Assembly (NCBI GenBank): GCA_963971535.1
Contig: OZ020590.1
Coordinates: 151,518,034 to 151,582,033, forward strand
Direction: 5' to 3'
Source: Notolepis coatsorum
Taxonomy: Eukaryota > Chordata > Actinopteri > Aulopiformes > Paralepididae
DNA: 64,000 bases
Positions 11,256 through 21,701 of the stretch are shown piece by piece; position 1 is the stretch's first letter, and every line of letters begins with the position of its first letter. Made by a program: the position numbers and the translations under genes. Below the pieces are notes generated by a model. The model searched no databases. It was not told the DNA's origin and was given only the letters and a program-made list of their open reading frames with translations.

Positions 11256-11970
11256 AGTCCTGTGGCCTTGGTGAAGCCTCGTTAGCCTTCATGTTAACGC
11301 TGGTCCCGTACCTTCGGCGTTGGCTACCGCGACGTTCTCGGCGCATGATAGTCTCTTCGCTGTTAGCCGTTCGCTCGGTCTGGGTCGTGTTTGCCAGCCG
11401 TGTCGCTAGTGGCTCTGTTTTCCTCGTCGTCTCGTCGTTAGCGTGTGCTTTGCTAGCATTAGCGTGAGCTCCGGCATGCCAGCTGTTTGCTTCGCTAGTG
11501 TTAGCGTGAGCTCCGGTATTCTTGCTATTAGCGTTGTTAGCGTGAGCTCCGTTACGCTCGCTGTTTTCTTCGTTAGCGTTGTTAGCTACGCTTCTATGTC
11601 TCTTTGCCTTGGGTGTTGATATGCGTGTTTCCGAGAGTAGGTTGAAACTATTTCCTGGCGGTACCGGGGGTGAGGTCCTGGATCGTTTATTTCTCCTTTT
11701 ATCCTTGTCGGTGATCCACTGCTTTGGTCTAGCTCCTTGGTTGTGCCAAGGACCGTCTTTTGGGTGGTGCTGTTCTGTAGTTACTAGCAAAGGCCAGTTC
11801 TCAATCATGGTATTGTTGGCTATATTTGTAGTAGCTTCATAAATAGAGTCAATGAGTTGCTCATCCTGCTGTATTTGGTACAGGGTAGAAACCCGAGCCT
11901 CCAGCTCTACAATCCTCTTTCTCATCTCCAAGCAATTAGTACATTCTGTGGGAGAGCCGAGTCCCGGCAT
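11182..11970 (-). pseudogene. LINE-B ORF1, N-terminal half
   Basis: The frame is 262 codons, starting MPGLGSPTECTNCLEMRKR. It opens with a short coiled-coil-like segment (RIVELEARVSTLYQIQQDEQL, roughly residues 19-40), followed by a Pro/basic region and a run of imperfect Ala-His-Ala-Asn repeats (AHANNANSKNTGAHAN, about residues 140-180), then a basic tail. It sits directly upstream of the esterase half, which follows in another frame. The likely role is RNA binding in the retrotransposition particle, by analogy with LINE ORF1 proteins. The Ala/Asn repeat derives from GCTAGC/GTTAGC-rich DNA at about 11440-11590. Confidence 0.7.
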
Positions 11971-12026
11971 CTTCCTTTATTTCTTTTCAGGTTAGGCTAA
12001 GCTGAAGCTAAGCTAGGTACTTAGCT

Positions 12027-12040
12027 GGTGGTGGTGGTGG

Positions 12041-12071
<31 letters not shown>

Positions 12072-12083
12072 GGTGGTGATGGT
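12027..12083. repeat. GGT/GAT trinucleotide microsatellite in the LINE-B leader
   Basis: GGT units, then GAT units, then GGT again. It lies in the 5' untranslated part of LINE-B, just upstream of ORF1. Confidence 0.9.
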
Positions 12084-12975
12084 GGCACGGGGCAGTTCCG
12101 TTGCCCTGGAGCTGTGCTATTACTCACACTGTCGTCTTCCGTCTCGTTAAAACTCAAAATAACAAGGAAAACCTTCCTCGTCTTTCATAAATATCCTTGC
12201 CTTCCGACATAGTCCTTTGTGTGTAGCTGATAAGACGGCTCGCTATTCCTCCCACGGAGAATCTTGCTACTCCTTTCGACTGTGGTAAAAAATCTGAATA
12301 GATAAGAAGATTCACAGTTCTGGAGAAGTACCATAGGAATTGGGAGTTAACGTACAGAGTAATTAAAGTTGAAAGGGCTGTAATAAATAATTATAATAGC
12401 GATAGGCAAAAGCAGCGGAGCGGAGCGACAGTAAAAGCAGCTTGCTTTGCTGAAGCAGGAAGTAGACTAATTAAGCACGTTTGTTTTATAATGCTCATTG
12501 CTCACTCAGCGAGTAGGGTATATCTACAGAGCCCAACGTCCGCAGTGTTGTTGATAAATTACGTCATATGGTATCGGAGCGCAACATTAGAGGGTACTCG
12601 CCGATACCGATACCAGCATTTTAGGCAGTATCGGCGGCATTTCCGATACTGGTATCGGTATCGGAACAACTCTAGTGACAATATTATCACAAGGAAAGAT
12701 GAAATTACCTACCTGGGTTCCATCCTAGAGGCTAATCTTTCCTGTGACAAAATGGCATCCAATGTAATAAAAAAAGTCAACCAACGAACGCGATTCTTGT
12801 ACCGGATCTCCTCTCTGGTACACAAGAATACCCTGAAGACTCTAGCAGGAGCACTCATTCAAGGGTACTACGACTATGCTTGCACCTCATGGTACCAAAG
12901 CACCTCAAAGGCACTAAAAAACAAATTACAAACATCTCAAAACAAGCTAGTCAGACTACTGCTTGACCTGACTAC

Positions 12976-13432
12976 GTCTTCTTTTTCTGTGTCTTCTTTG
13001 ATGTCAGTGAGTTTAAACCAGGATGAGGTTCACTAGTCTCCAGCCAATCATCACTGTCATCAGTATCAGTTCCAGTAAATCACCAGCTGGATCTAAGTTA
13101 CTGACTGGTTCTGATAATCCACAGTCCTCTCCATCAGGTTCTGTTTTCATCTGTTCTGTTGAGGTGCTGGCTAGAGGCTCTGTCTCTCTGTTTTCCTCAG
13201 TCTGGGTTTGGTTAAACCATGAGGACTGAGGTTTCTCTTCATCATGTTCACTCTTCACAGGGACAGGGTTGAAAGTGAACTTGATATCAGCCTCCTCCAG
13301 ACCTTGAAGCTGCTCTCCCTCCTGACTGGTCCAGAGTTCCTCCTGTTCCTCTTTAATCTGTAGGAGCTCTGGGTCCTGGGTTTGGTTAAACCATGAGGAC
13401 TGAGGTTTCTCTTCATCATCTTCACTCTTCCC
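12976..13432 (-). pseudogene. Fragment of the C2H2 zinc-finger gene's acidic region
   Basis: This is a near-identical copy of part of the exon at 27532-29237 (matching about 28370-28860). It encodes one copy of the unit [20 protein letters not shown], then [12 protein letters not shown] and [20 protein letters not shown]. It contains only part of the acidic N-terminal region and no zinc fingers. An internal deletion after LDPAGDL removes about 45 bases and shifts the frame. On its 5' side (13432) it joins LINE-C ORF1, and on its 3' side it joins LINE-A at 12975. It is non-functional as a transcription factor. How it moved is unknown; lack of its own target duplication argues for rearrangement rather than simple retroposition. 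Confidence 0.88.
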
Positions 13433-14350
13433 ACCACAACTACAACACCTCGGCTCCACTCCCAGGTCACACTCCCCATACTCATGCTCCCCACTACATC
13501 TACCACATCTCTGTCCCTTCCTACATTACCTAGCTATATGTCCAAACTCCTGGCACCTATAACACCTCAACGGTTTCGGCACAAACTCCCTAACCCTATA
13601 TGCCAAAAACCCTAAAAATACTCTCACCCTCAAACTGAATAACTATCGTCCCTGTCACCTCCTTCTTTACACCTCTCTTCATCCTATCTACACTCTTAAC
13701 TTTCCCATTACGTTTTTCACTCCTCAACTCTAACAGCTGCTCCATACTAACCTTAATTGGAATTCCACTAATCACCCCCTTGCACCCACCATCCCTTTTC
13801 TCCCCTACTATCACTACTCTACAGACCTTCACTTTGCCAATGCTCTTCATTTCCCTTGCCTTCTCTACCTGCACTACACTTACACACCCTATAAACAAGT
13901 TCCCATCGTCTAACACCTTTCCGTACCTTACCTCTCCTAACTGTGCTCTAATGAGTTTTGACAGCTGACTCGGCTCTATGTTCCTAACTCCGTCTACTCC
14001 CTCAAATCGCACCACTACATTCAACCCTACAAACTCCTTCTCTCTACCCTCATCCTCTGACCCACTCAAGCTATCTCCCCCATCTTTCTTCCTCCCCTTC
14101 CCCCCACTTTCCCTGCTCTTTTTCCCCACCTTTTCCCACACCTCTCCCTCGATTTCCTCTCCTACTCTACACTCCATATCACTAGCCATCCCCTCTCCTT
14201 CATCACGGCAATCACTGTTGGAATTGCACTTGCTTGCTCTACCCCCCCTGGCTCCCGACGTCGAACCCTGGGGGGAACTAGGGCCCGAAAACGGCGACAT
14301 GCTTCGTTCACTCCTACTCCTACTTCTAGCTCCCGACCTCAAACGATGTT
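13433..14350 (-). pseudogene. LINE-C ORF1 (gag-like, I/Nimb-type), truncated
   Basis: The ORF1 protein fragment starts MKHRLRSGARSRSRSERSMS at 14354. A Ser/Arg-rich and acidic N-terminus is followed by a conserved block (FVGLNVVVRFEGVDGV ... FIGCVSVVQVEKAREMKS ... ISGIPIKVSMEQLLEL). After a frameshift near 13600 come the first zinc knuckles (CYRCQEFGHIAR) and CSGEHEYGECDLGVEP. A TAA stop in the knuckle region near 13530 is absent from the sister copy at 43008-43778. It ends at the fusion with the zinc-finger fragment. Zinc-knuckle ORF1 proteins of this type coat LINE RNA. The clade assignment is from motif style and the 3' end of the sister copy. Confidence 0.8.
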
Positions 14351-15435
14351 TCACAGAAACAAAACTTGACTCATCTGTTCAGGATCCAGAGATAGAAATC
14401 GAGGACTATTCAATCATCAGGAGGGATAGGAACCAGTATGGAGGTGGTGTCTGTGTGTATATACACAAAGATACCAAATTCAGCAACCGTACTGACCTTA
14501 ACCATGACGAGATTGAAACTGTATGGATTGAAATCTTATTTGAAAGGGCAAAATCAGTACTAATAGGCACAATCTATAGACCACCAGAACAGAGTGGCTT
14601 TTATGACACACTTGATGGGTGCTTAACTGGGGTGGAGGGCGTAGAAAAAATCCTTATTGGGGACTGGAACACGGATATGCTACGTAAAGCAGCACCCGTC
14701 TTCAAGGCCTTCAGTAGATTTTCTGATCTGCACGGTTTCAGCCAGCTAATCACCCAACCCACAAGGGTGTGTGAATCAACCCAGACTACCATTGACCTCA
14801 TCCTGACCTCCGACAAGTCCATGATCTCCAATAAAGGGGTGATAGCATGCGGGTTAAGTGATCATTATATGATATTCTGTTCCCGCAAAAAGCCAAAGCA
14901 AAAGGCTGGCTGTCACAAAATGGTCACATCTAGAGACCTCAAAACGTACTCTAGCGAGGCCTTTAACCTTGAACTGAAGAGCCTGGACTGGTCAGATGAA
15001 CTCAATGGTACACTGGTTGAAGAAACCTGGCTTGGCTTCAAAACCAAATTCTCAACAATACTAAACAACATGGCCCCCCTAAGAACCACCAGGGTAAAAA
15101 ATCGCGCTGAGCCGTGGATGCACACTGAAATACTGACCGCTATGAAAGCCAGAGACAAAAAATGCTCTGAATTTCATAAAAGTCAGTCAAAGCTTACCAA
15201 AAGCACGAGCAGTGAACTCCAAGCCCACGTGACTGAACTCAAACTAGAAAGAAACAGACTAAGAAATGACGTAAACTCCATGATAAAAACTGCAAAAAAA
15301 AATGTCATCAATGACAAAACTGAGGAAAACAAAAATAAACCATGTGAACTTTGGAAATTACTCAATAATCAACTAGGCTGCAGTAAAAAACTTAAAACCA
15401 GGTTCTCAAACATAAACATAAAGACGGACAACACG
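14351..15435 (+). pseudogene. LINE-A copy 2, ORF2 endonuclease domain and linker
   Basis: The block begins at ETKLDSSVQDPEIEIEDYS and runs through the endonuclease motifs: RDRNQYGGGVCVYIHKD, GTIYRPPEQSGFYD, ILIGDWNTDM near 14650, TTIDLILTSDKSM near 14790 and the closing GLSDHYMIF near 14850. A Lys/Glu-rich linker follows. The true N-terminus of ORF2 is missing, because the element is joined to LINE-C ORF1 in the opposite orientation at 14350; an apparent 490-codon frame from 13978 is an artefact of that join. The block is open until the SINE at 15436. Expected function: target nicking during retrotransposition. Confidence 0.85.
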
Positions 15436-15676
15436 GGGGAGCTCCAGTAGCTCACCACGTACCTCGAGCGCTATTTCGGCGCCGGGGACAACCGTGCTCG
15501 TCACGGATCTGGGGTTTAGCGAGTTCGAATCCCGGACTGCAGCCGTGCCTTTCCCAGAGTGTCTTCCCCCCCATCTGTACCCCTTCAGCCTGTTTCTGTC
15601 GGTCATTCTCGACCAGAATAAATGCGATAAACGCTAAAAAAGAGCCAGGGGAATGGCCAAAGTTTAAAAAAAAAAA
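15436..15676 (+). mobile_element. tRNA-derived SINE with 15-bp target duplication
   Basis: Head GGGGAGCTCCAGTAGCTCAC with a box-A-like start, and a box B close to consensus at 15522-15532 (AGTTCGAATCC). A T-rich body and an A-run at the 3' end follow. Exact duplication AAGACGGACAACACG lies at 15421-15435 and 15677-15691. The empty site exists in LINE-A copy 1 near 3140-3155. The long direct duplication and A-tail indicate LINE-mediated insertion. Confidence 0.9.
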
Positions 15677-15691
15677 AAGACGGACAACACG

Positions 15692-16117
15692 CTCATCACA
15701 GACAAACTGGATGTAGCCAATTACTTAAACACTTTCTTCACAAACATAGCCACAACACTGGTAAACAAACTACCCTCCCAATCAGGGCAGTATGGGGTAG
15801 AACACATAGTAGCATACTACAAGAACCTAGGCGTCCACAAAGACGATTTCAAACTGGAAATGGTAACTACAGATGAGGTACTCAATAAACTGAGCGCCCT
15901 CCAACCGAACAAGGCCACTGGCCATGACAACATCCCCTCCAAATTCCTCAGAGACTCAGCAGCCGCCATCACCCCAGTCATCACACACATAATAAACCTC
16001 TCCATAAAACAGGGACACATCCCCAAGGACTTCAAAATAGCGAGAGTAACACCCCTGCACAAAAAGGGCAGCAAATTAGACCCAGGCAACTACCGCCCTG
16101 TTTCTATCCTTACATCC
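15692..16117 (+). pseudogene. LINE-A copy 2, ORF2 reverse transcriptase N-terminal part
   Basis: This continues ORF2 after the SINE. Readable from TLITDKLDVANYLNTFFT through the first reverse transcriptase motifs KATGHDNIPSKFLRDSAAA, INLSIKQGHIPKDFKIARVT and KLDPGNYRPVSILTS. It stops at DNA-transposon remnants at 16118. About 220 bases encoding the next motif (equivalent to 3585-3800 in copy 1, including the AFDTVNH block) are gone, so no active enzyme is possible. Sequence is otherwise nearly identical to copy 1. Confidence 0.85.
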
Positions 16118-17199
16118 AGGGCTCCAGACTAACTTTTTTCACCACCGTCCCAGAACCGTCCCGAAATACAATTTTAACCGTCCCAAAGTGAATGTAACCG
16201 TCCCAAAAATCAAATGTAGTTTCTTTACTTTGGTTTTGTCGTCTATAGTTGTTATTGTCATAAGAAACACCATTCAGAGAAGGGGAGAATAAATTGATTT
16301 AGTCAAAAGGCTCCCATGGTGGAAAGATTTCACAAGAATAATGATGATTAAAAATAAATGTAAAAAAAAGTGTTTAACAAGGTGCTAGTATAGGGATATT
16401 TGGTCAAGGTGCTGTTATAGTCAACCAATTGGAGCCATCTTGATTATTCCTTCCATAGGAAAATATATTTAAATGTATTTGTATTTTATTTCGTTTTAGT
16501 TTTTTTTGTTATTACAAATGTGTGTTTATGGTTGAAAATGTTAGAGATAAATAAAGATCAAATCTAACTGAATAAGTTATCCCTCTTCTAACAAGAAAAA
16601 CGTAGTTTAGCTTTAAACTATATAATGTCATTGCGTCCAGAGATTCCACCTTTGATAACTAAAGTAATGACACTTGACTAGTAATGAAACATGTCCCTTA
16701 GATCGCGCTGTCCTCCTGAGTCCTGGTCGATATTGATAACTGCTGCTAAATTCCAGCGGGCCCTCCTCACTGAATATGGATTCATTGTGTAGCTGCAGAG
16801 TGAAGTTTGCCTATAGCCTGTCGTCTATTTCTCCGCGTTCGTTTAGATAAATGTAACGTTATGCCAATTACCTCGCAATGGTAGTAACATTACGTGTTAG
16901 TATAGAATCGAATAGAAATCCTTTAATAATCAGTGGCAGTCTGCACGTTAGTCAGTAACGTTAGCTAGCAATAAGCAGCTATAACTAGAACGCGTCGATA
17001 ACTGTATACAGTTCCAATAGACTAACATTACACTTATGTGATTTAAATGTGTCCTCACCTTAGACTCAGGGGTAGTATTGCATTTGCTGGATGCAGTTCC
17101 CTGTTTTATCAAAAACGATTATACCGTGATATATACCGTTACCGTCTATGCTTCAAATAATACCGTGATATAAATTTTAGACCATACCGTCCACCCCTA
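16118..17199. mobile_element. DNA-transposon remnants with non-matching ends
   Basis: The left end reads AGGGCTCCAGACTAAC followed by repeated CCGTCCC motifs; the right end reads ATACCGTCCACCCCTAA preceded by repeated ATACCG motifs. Both resemble hAT termini of different families, but the two ends do not form an inverted repeat with each other. No coding frame of note. The LINE-A target lost about 220 bp between the two ends, so two insertions followed by a deletion is the simplest reading. Confidence 0.65.
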
Positions 17200-18300
17200 A
17201 ATCACACCATTCTGATTGACAAGCTAAAAGCAATTGGTTTTGATAGTTTATCAGTGAGCTGGATACAATCCTACCTGGAGGGGAGAGAACAGATGGTGGA
17301 GGTAAATGGTACCCTATCCCCCCCCCTCGCAGTGAACTGTGGTGTTCCTCAAGGAAGCATACTAGGACCACTACTGTTCCTAATTCATGCAAATGACATG
17401 TCGTCAGCTTGTAACTGCAACTTGTTCCTGTTTGCGGACGACTCAGCCCTGCTGGTCTCTGACAAGAACAAGTTACAGGTTGAAAAAACCCTCAGCTCGG
17501 AACTAGGCAAAATTTGCATATGGCTCGCCGACAACAAACTATCATTACACATGGGCAAAACAGAGTCCATTCTCTTCGGTTCAAATAACAAACTCAGCAA
17601 AACAGACGGCTTCTCAGTTACAGTGGGTGACAATATTGTCACAAGGAAAGATGAAATTACCTACCTGGGTTCCATCCTAGAGGCTAATCTTTCCTGTGAC
17701 AAAATGGCATCCAATGTAATAAAAAAAGTCAATCAACGAACTCGATTCTTGTACCGGATCTCCTCCCTGGTAAACAAGAATACCCTGAAGACTCTGGCAG
17801 GAGCACTCATTCAAGGGTACTACGACTATGCTTGCACCTCATGGTACCAAAGCACCTCAAAGGCACTAAAAACCAAATTACAAACATCTCAAAACAAACT
17901 AGTCAGACTACTGCTTGACCTGACTCCTAGAACCCACCTCACCCCTGCACACTTTGCCAACCTAGGATGGCTTAGAGTAGACGACAGAGTACAGCAACTT
18001 GCAATGGGCCTGGTCTACAAGATACACTACACGACCAAGGTACCCATGTACATGTCAAAATACTTCCCAAAGGTCAGTGAATACCACGATCACAACACCA
18101 GAGGGAGCTCCACAAATCATGTAAAACCCAGATTCTGCTCAAACAAGGGACTAAACACGTTTCGCAATTATACCACAACAATGTGGAACGCCCTACCCAA
18201 AGCTGTAAAGGAATGTAAATCACTACCCACCTTCAAAAATACTCTCAAAGAAGACCTACGGGAGACTGCAATTCAAAACTGGCCCCTACAAATGTCCTAA
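17200..18300 (+). pseudogene. LINE-A copy 2, ORF2 reverse transcriptase C-terminal part
   Basis: The frame is open for 348 codons from 17254 to the natural stop at 18300. It contains SWIQSYLEGREQMVEVNG, the GVPQGSILGPLLFLIHAN turn near residue 30, catalytic LFADDSALLV near residue 60 (about 17430), then LADNKLSLHMGKTES, ITYLGSILEANLS, and the C-terminal region ending ETAIQNWPLQMS. This is the best reference for the ends of all other LINE-A pieces. The upstream catalytic Asp of the AFD motif is lost to the adjacent deletion, so the copy is dead. The first codon is only the first Met-type codon after the insertion. Confidence 0.88.
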
Positions 18301-18725
18301 CCCAGTTGTACAATAAAGACCAAGCATGGCTTTGTCAGTATTCCAATGTACAGCCCCACCCAACCCCACCCCACCTACCCAACCTCCTCCAATGTACAGT
18401 TTCCATGTCAAATGTATGTCAGTATTCCAATGTACAGTGCCCCCCCCCCCCCCCCCCCACCTCTATGTACAGCCCCACCCCACAGTTTCTATGTCAAATG
18501 TATATACTCTTCTTCTGGATTTTCTTAGTATCACAAACAGTACTGTATTTGAAAATCTGGTATGTCATAAATGTATAGATGTAGCAGTACTGTCTATCTG
18601 TATGTCATCGTCATATGTGTCATATGATGAATTGAAAATGGGGGACCCTGATGGAAACAAGACGAAAGTCTTTCTCAGGTCTGCATCCTCTTAACAATTG
18701 TATGTATTGAGCTGTACTGTACCCA
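18301..18725 (+). mobile_element. LINE-A copy 2, 3' UTR
   Basis: The 3' UTR has repeated AATGTACAG motifs alternating with C-rich runs (18440-18458 is a long C tract). It is interrupted by LINE-D at 18726. The remaining tip lies at 20952-21004. Confidence 0.85.
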
Positions 18726-19214
18726 AGTTTCAAGTTTCAAGTTTCTTTAATAGTTGTCATACAGAAGTACAGAATACTTTTGTACAAAATGCTTCTTACT
18801 GTTGCGCTCCAGAGACTGTGCATGACAAGATAAGTATGAAATAAAAACATAGTAAAAATTAGAAGAAAAAAAAAAAAAGAGGTCACAGTGTTCAGTTTAG
18901 ACATATGTACAATGTTCGTAGACGTAGTTACCATACAATATACAATACTGTGCAGTGTACTAATATACAATACTATATAGTGCAAGGCATAAATGGACGA
19001 GGTGCAGTTTAGGTACAATTCACAGTAGGTGTACGAGTTGTAGTGCAAATCCTTTATCAATAAATATAAAGTGTAAGTGTGTTTGTGTGATCTAAAGTGT
19101 GGAGAGTGGGTGCTGCAGTGTGTTGTTTGTTTGAGTGAGTGTGTGTGTGCGTGTGGGTGTGTGTGCTGTGTGCATTTGATGGTTGTTGCATAGTGATTAT
19201 TGTTCGTTTAGCGA

Positions 19215-20609
19215 TTATTGTTCGTTTAGCAGCCTGATGGCCTGGGGATAGAAGCTCCTTCTGAGTCTTTCTGTGCTCGCCATAAGACTCCGGTATCGCT
19301 TGCCTGACGGCAGCAGTTCAAAGAGGCAGTTGTTCGGGTGGCTCGAGTCCTTAATAATTCTCTTAGCCTTCCCCTTGCACCGCTTGTTGTAAATGTTCTG
19401 GAGGGTGGGAAGCCCCCCTCTAATTGTGCGTTCGGCTGAACGTGTCACTCTTTGTAGTCTGCTACGGTCTTGTGCAGTGCTATTCCCAAACCAGGAGGTG
19501 ATGTTGCCGGTCAGGATGCTCTCTATTGTACATGAGTAGAAGTTCCTAAGGATCTTCTGACTGACTTGGAACTTCCTTAGGCGCCTGAGGAAGTAGAGGC
19601 GTTGTCGTGCCTTCTTCACAACACTGTCAATGTGTGTGGTCCATGTCAAGTCCTCGGATATGTGGGCTCCGAGGTACTTGAAACTGTTCACTCTCTCAAC
19701 TGGTGCCCCGTCGATGCTGAGGGGGCTGTAGTCCTTGACCCCCGACCTCCTGAAGTCCACAATCATCTCTTTTGTTTTGCTGACGTTCAGGGAGAGGCAG
19801 TTCTCCTGACACCACTGTGACAGGTTCTCTACCTCTTCCAGGTAGGCCCTTTCGTCGTTGGCAGAGATCAGGCCCACCACTACTGTGTCATCAGCAAATT
19901 TGATGATGGTGTTGTTGTTCCGCTGTGCTACGCAGTCATGTGTGTACAGGGAGTAGAGGAGGGGGCTCAGAACACAGCCCTGGGGGGCCCCTATGTTGAG
20001 CGTGATGGATGAGGAGGTGCAGTTGCCGGCTCTTACCACCTGGGGTCTGCCCGTCAGGAAGTCCAGGACCCACTGGCACAGGTCATAGTTCAAGCCCAGG
20101 TCCCTGAGCTTGGCTATGAGTTTGGAGGGGACTATGGTATTGAATGCTGAGCTGTAGTCGATGAACAGCATTCTCACATAGTTCCCCTTCCTCTTGTCCA
20201 GATGTGATGCTGCTGTGTGCAGCACATGGGCTATGGCGTCCTCCGTGGACCTGTTGGGGCGATATGCAAATTGCAGAGGGTCCAGGTTGATGGGGAGGGA
20301 GGAACAGATGTAGCCCTTCACTAGCTTCTCAAAGCACTTCATGGCTATGGAGGTGAGGGCTACAGGGCGGTAGTCGTTGAGGCAAGCGGGCGTAGATTTT
20401 TTGGGTACAGGGATGATGGTGGACTTCTTCAGACAGGTGGGGATGACGGCCTGTTCCAAGGACAGGTTGAAGATGTCAGTGAATACCGGGGCCAGTTGGT
20501 CGGCACAGACTTTTAGGACGCGGCCGGGGATGCCGTCCGGTCCTGCTGCCTTCCTGATATCCACTTTTTTAAAGATCCGTCTCACCTCATGCTCTGTTAC
20601 CCTGAACAC
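19215..20609 (-). CDS. LINE-D reverse transcriptase (Rex1-like), frame open after a poly-G frameshift
   Basis: The frame is 464 codons. Motifs in order: [20 protein letters not shown] near residue 20, [20 protein letters not shown] near 75, [13 protein letters not shown] near 115, [12 protein letters not shown] near 148 (the first catalytic Asp block), [21 protein letters not shown] near 207 and FADDTVVV near 240 (codons at 19884-19898). A C-terminal region follows ([38 protein letters not shown]). The apparent start is internal. Upstream sequence of the same protein is at 20643-20941 in another frame, the shift being at a run of 15 C (20628-20642). The endonuclease is absent. Confidence 0.88.
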   Translation of the reverse strand: MFRVTEHEVRRIFKKVDIRKAAGPDGIPGRVLKVCADQLAPVFTDIFNLSLEQAVIPTCLKKSTIIPVPKKSTPACLNDYRPVALTSIAMKCFEKLVKGYICSSLPINLDPLQFAYRPNRSTEDAIAHVLHTAASHLDKRKGNYVRMLFIDYSSAFNTIVPSKLIAKLRDLGLNYDLCQWVLDFLTGRPQVVRAGNCTSSSITLNIGAPQGCVLSPLLYSLYTHDCVAQRNNNTIIKFADDTVVVGLISANDERAYLEEVENLSQWCQENCLSLNVSKTKEMIVDFRRSGVKDYSPLSIDGAPVERVNSFKYLGAHISEDLTWTTHIDSVVKKARQRLYFLRRLRKFQVSQKILRNFYSCTIESILTGNITSWFGNSTAQDRSRLQRVTRSAERTIRGGLPTLQNIYNKRCKGKAKRIIKDSSHPNNCLFELLPSGKRYRSLMASTERLRRSFYPQAIRLLNEQ

Positions 20610-20627
20610 TGAGTCTCCATCAGCAGA

Positions 20628-20941
20628 CCCCCCCCCCCCCCCATTGCCGTGGTTTGTAGGCTGGTGTTGTTATTCACAGCCTCAAACCTCGCATAGAAGG
20701 AGTTGAGATCATTTGCTAAGGAGATGTCACTGTTCAGTTTGAGGGGGGTTCCTTTGTAGTCTGTCATTGTTCTGAGGCCCTGCCACATGCCTCTAGAGTC
20801 AGCCTGTTCAAACTGAAGTTCAACTTTGTCCCTGTAACGCCGTTTTGCCTCTATTACTGCTCTCCTGACGTTGTATCTTGCCATCTTGTGTTCTTCCATG
20901 TTGCCTGTCACCAGCCCGGTGTTGTATGCTGATGTGCGCAC
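20628..20941 (-). pseudogene. LINE-D ORF2 linker upstream of the RT, frameshifted
   Basis: The encoded segment includes MARYNVRRAVIEAKRRYRDK, EQADSRGMWQGLRTMTDYKG and [14 protein letters not shown], which is the linker before the reverse transcriptase in LINEs of this type. It runs into the homopolymer at 20628-20642, where the frame is lost. Its 5' end at about 20945 is the truncation point of the element. Confidence 0.75.
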
Positions 20942-20951
20942 TTTCAGAGCC

Positions 20952-21004
20952 TACCCATTCTGCAATCTGTTAATACACTTTTCAATCAATCAATCAATCA
21001 ATCA
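20952..21004 (+). mobile_element. LINE-A copy 2, extreme 3' end
   Basis: ACCCATTCTGCAATCTGTTA is followed by an AATC repeat tail. It completes the element cut by LINE-D. Confidence 0.85.
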
Positions 21005-21577
21005 AACCGTTAGGGGAAACAGGGCTCGGATGCGGCAAATCCCATACCATCAACTCGTCAACATGTGAACACAAGTCGCAAATCTCACAACCATCGTCGC
21101 CCAAACTCCAATCGTCAACACTACCACCACAACACATCCGATATTTCGGCATTCCCAACCTCCTCCTTCCCTTCTTCCCCATCGCGCCGTCTCGTACTCT
21201 CAAGCCCCTATTTACAACATTATCGGCTTAGACCAGAGATATATCATCAAGGTACAAGGATAGCTGCTTACCTCTTATCATTCAGGATAGAGTAGACTGA
21301 GGTTAGTAGGAAGCAGCAAGTAAAGCCAGATACCATACGTCGCGCAACAAAACGTCACTTCCTCTTTCAAAATAAAAGACCTATTTACAATAGTTGGTTG
21401 TCCCAAATCATTCAGAATTTACAATAAACTAAAAACGGTAAACTAAAACAGCTGATCATTCTTCAAACCGTTACACAACTAATGCTGCTACTTCCTGATT
21501 GAGCCCCCCTCTGCGAGACACTCCTTGCCCCCTGCTGCCTGACTCTGTACTCCTTGGTCACCCGCTGCCCCCTTTAT
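21005..21577 (-). mobile_element. LINE-C 5' region, copy 1
   Basis: This block is nearly identical to 44589-45180. On the minus strand it contains a short frame, MRVRDGAMGKKGRRRLGMPK (about 69 codons) with several Cys residues, of unknown function. In both copies the LINE-A tail abuts it at the same point, opposite in orientation to LINE-C ORF1. I interpret it as the 5' UTR or first frame of LINE-C. Confidence 0.6.
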
Positions 21578-21701
21578 TCAATTCCCTAACCACCTCCTCC
21601 AATGTCAGACCTTCCATACCCAAATGTTGAACCGCTATCCTAACAATCATTTTAATTCTATCTGTTCTACCCTCAATCTTTGCCGCAGTATTAACTACCC
21701 C
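21578..21701 (-). pseudogene. LINE-C ORF1 C-terminal fragment
   Basis: On the minus strand this resembles the end of LINE-C ORF1 at 42830-42990 (the valine-rich region ending in a conserved G-M-x-G-L-T-like stretch). Only about 40 codons are present and no start or stop can be assigned. It is a remnant left between two other insertions. Confidence 0.5.

Larger units (their letters stand above)
6530..12475 (-). mobile_element. LINE-B, nearly full-length L2/CR1-type retrotransposon
   Basis: On the minus strand, in order: a GC-rich 5' leader (to 11971), ORF1 with a coiled-coil/basic half and an SGNH-esterase half, ORF2 with endonuclease and reverse transcriptase, and a repeat-rich 3' UTR ending in a TAA-rich tail at 6530-6552. 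It is inserted into the hAT of 4223-12674. The boundaries are approximate: the flanks TTAATTCACG and TAATTAAGCACG look like an imperfect target duplication. ORF1 and the endonuclease are frameshifted, while the reverse transcriptase frame is open for 672 codons. Confidence 0.88.
4223..12674. mobile_element. Non-autonomous hAT element, family 2, copy a, expanded by nested insertions
   Basis: The ends read TAGAGATGTTCCGATACC and GTATCGGAACAACTCTA. An exact 8-bp target duplication GTGACAAT lies at 4215-4222 and 12675-12682, inside LINE-A ORF2. The paralogous empty site is near 17626. Compared with the uninterrupted 1067-bp copy at 31545-32611, its own sequence is 4223-4478, 5889 to about 6530 and about 12476-12674. 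The rest is a solo LTR and LINE-B. No hAT transposase is present. Confidence 0.93.
1970..12975 (+). pseudogene. LINE-A copy 1, inverted 5' part: ORF2 in three blocks
   Basis: This is ORF2 of LINE-A on the plus strand, split into 1970-2467, 3062-4222 and 12683-12975 by two hAT insertions. The first block starts at the end of the endonuclease domain (GLSDHYMIF). The second covers the reverse transcriptase: GHDNIPSKFL near 3388, then LDLQKAFDTVNH, the GVPQGSILGPLLFL turn near 3930 and the catalytic FADD near 4021. The third block resumes with VTRKDEITYLGS-like sequence. Besides the insertions there is a frameshift near 3838, where seven bases present in the copy at 17236 are missing. Its 3' end at 12975 breaks into a zinc-finger gene fragment. 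Confidence 0.85.
18726..20951 (-). mobile_element. LINE-D, 5'-truncated Rex1-like retrotransposon
   Basis: It is inserted in the LINE-A 3' UTR with a short target duplication TACCCA (18720-18725 and 20952-20957). The 3' end is an AGTTTCA-repeat tail at 18726-18746. A noncoding 3' region follows, with GT-rich stretches near 19075-19165, then the reverse transcriptase frame. The 5' end is truncated within ORF2. Rex1 assignment is by recall of reverse transcriptase style, not by alignment. Confidence 0.82.

Noticed and set aside
13978..15450. A 490-codon open frame on the plus strand
   Set aside because: The first 120 codons are the antisense of LINE-C ORF1 and the rest is LINE-A ORF2; the frame is an accident of the junction at 14350.
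15460..15545. A functional tRNA gene within the SINE
   Set aside because: The box B is good but the cloverleaf is degenerate and the unit has a SINE body, A-tail and 15-bp target duplication.
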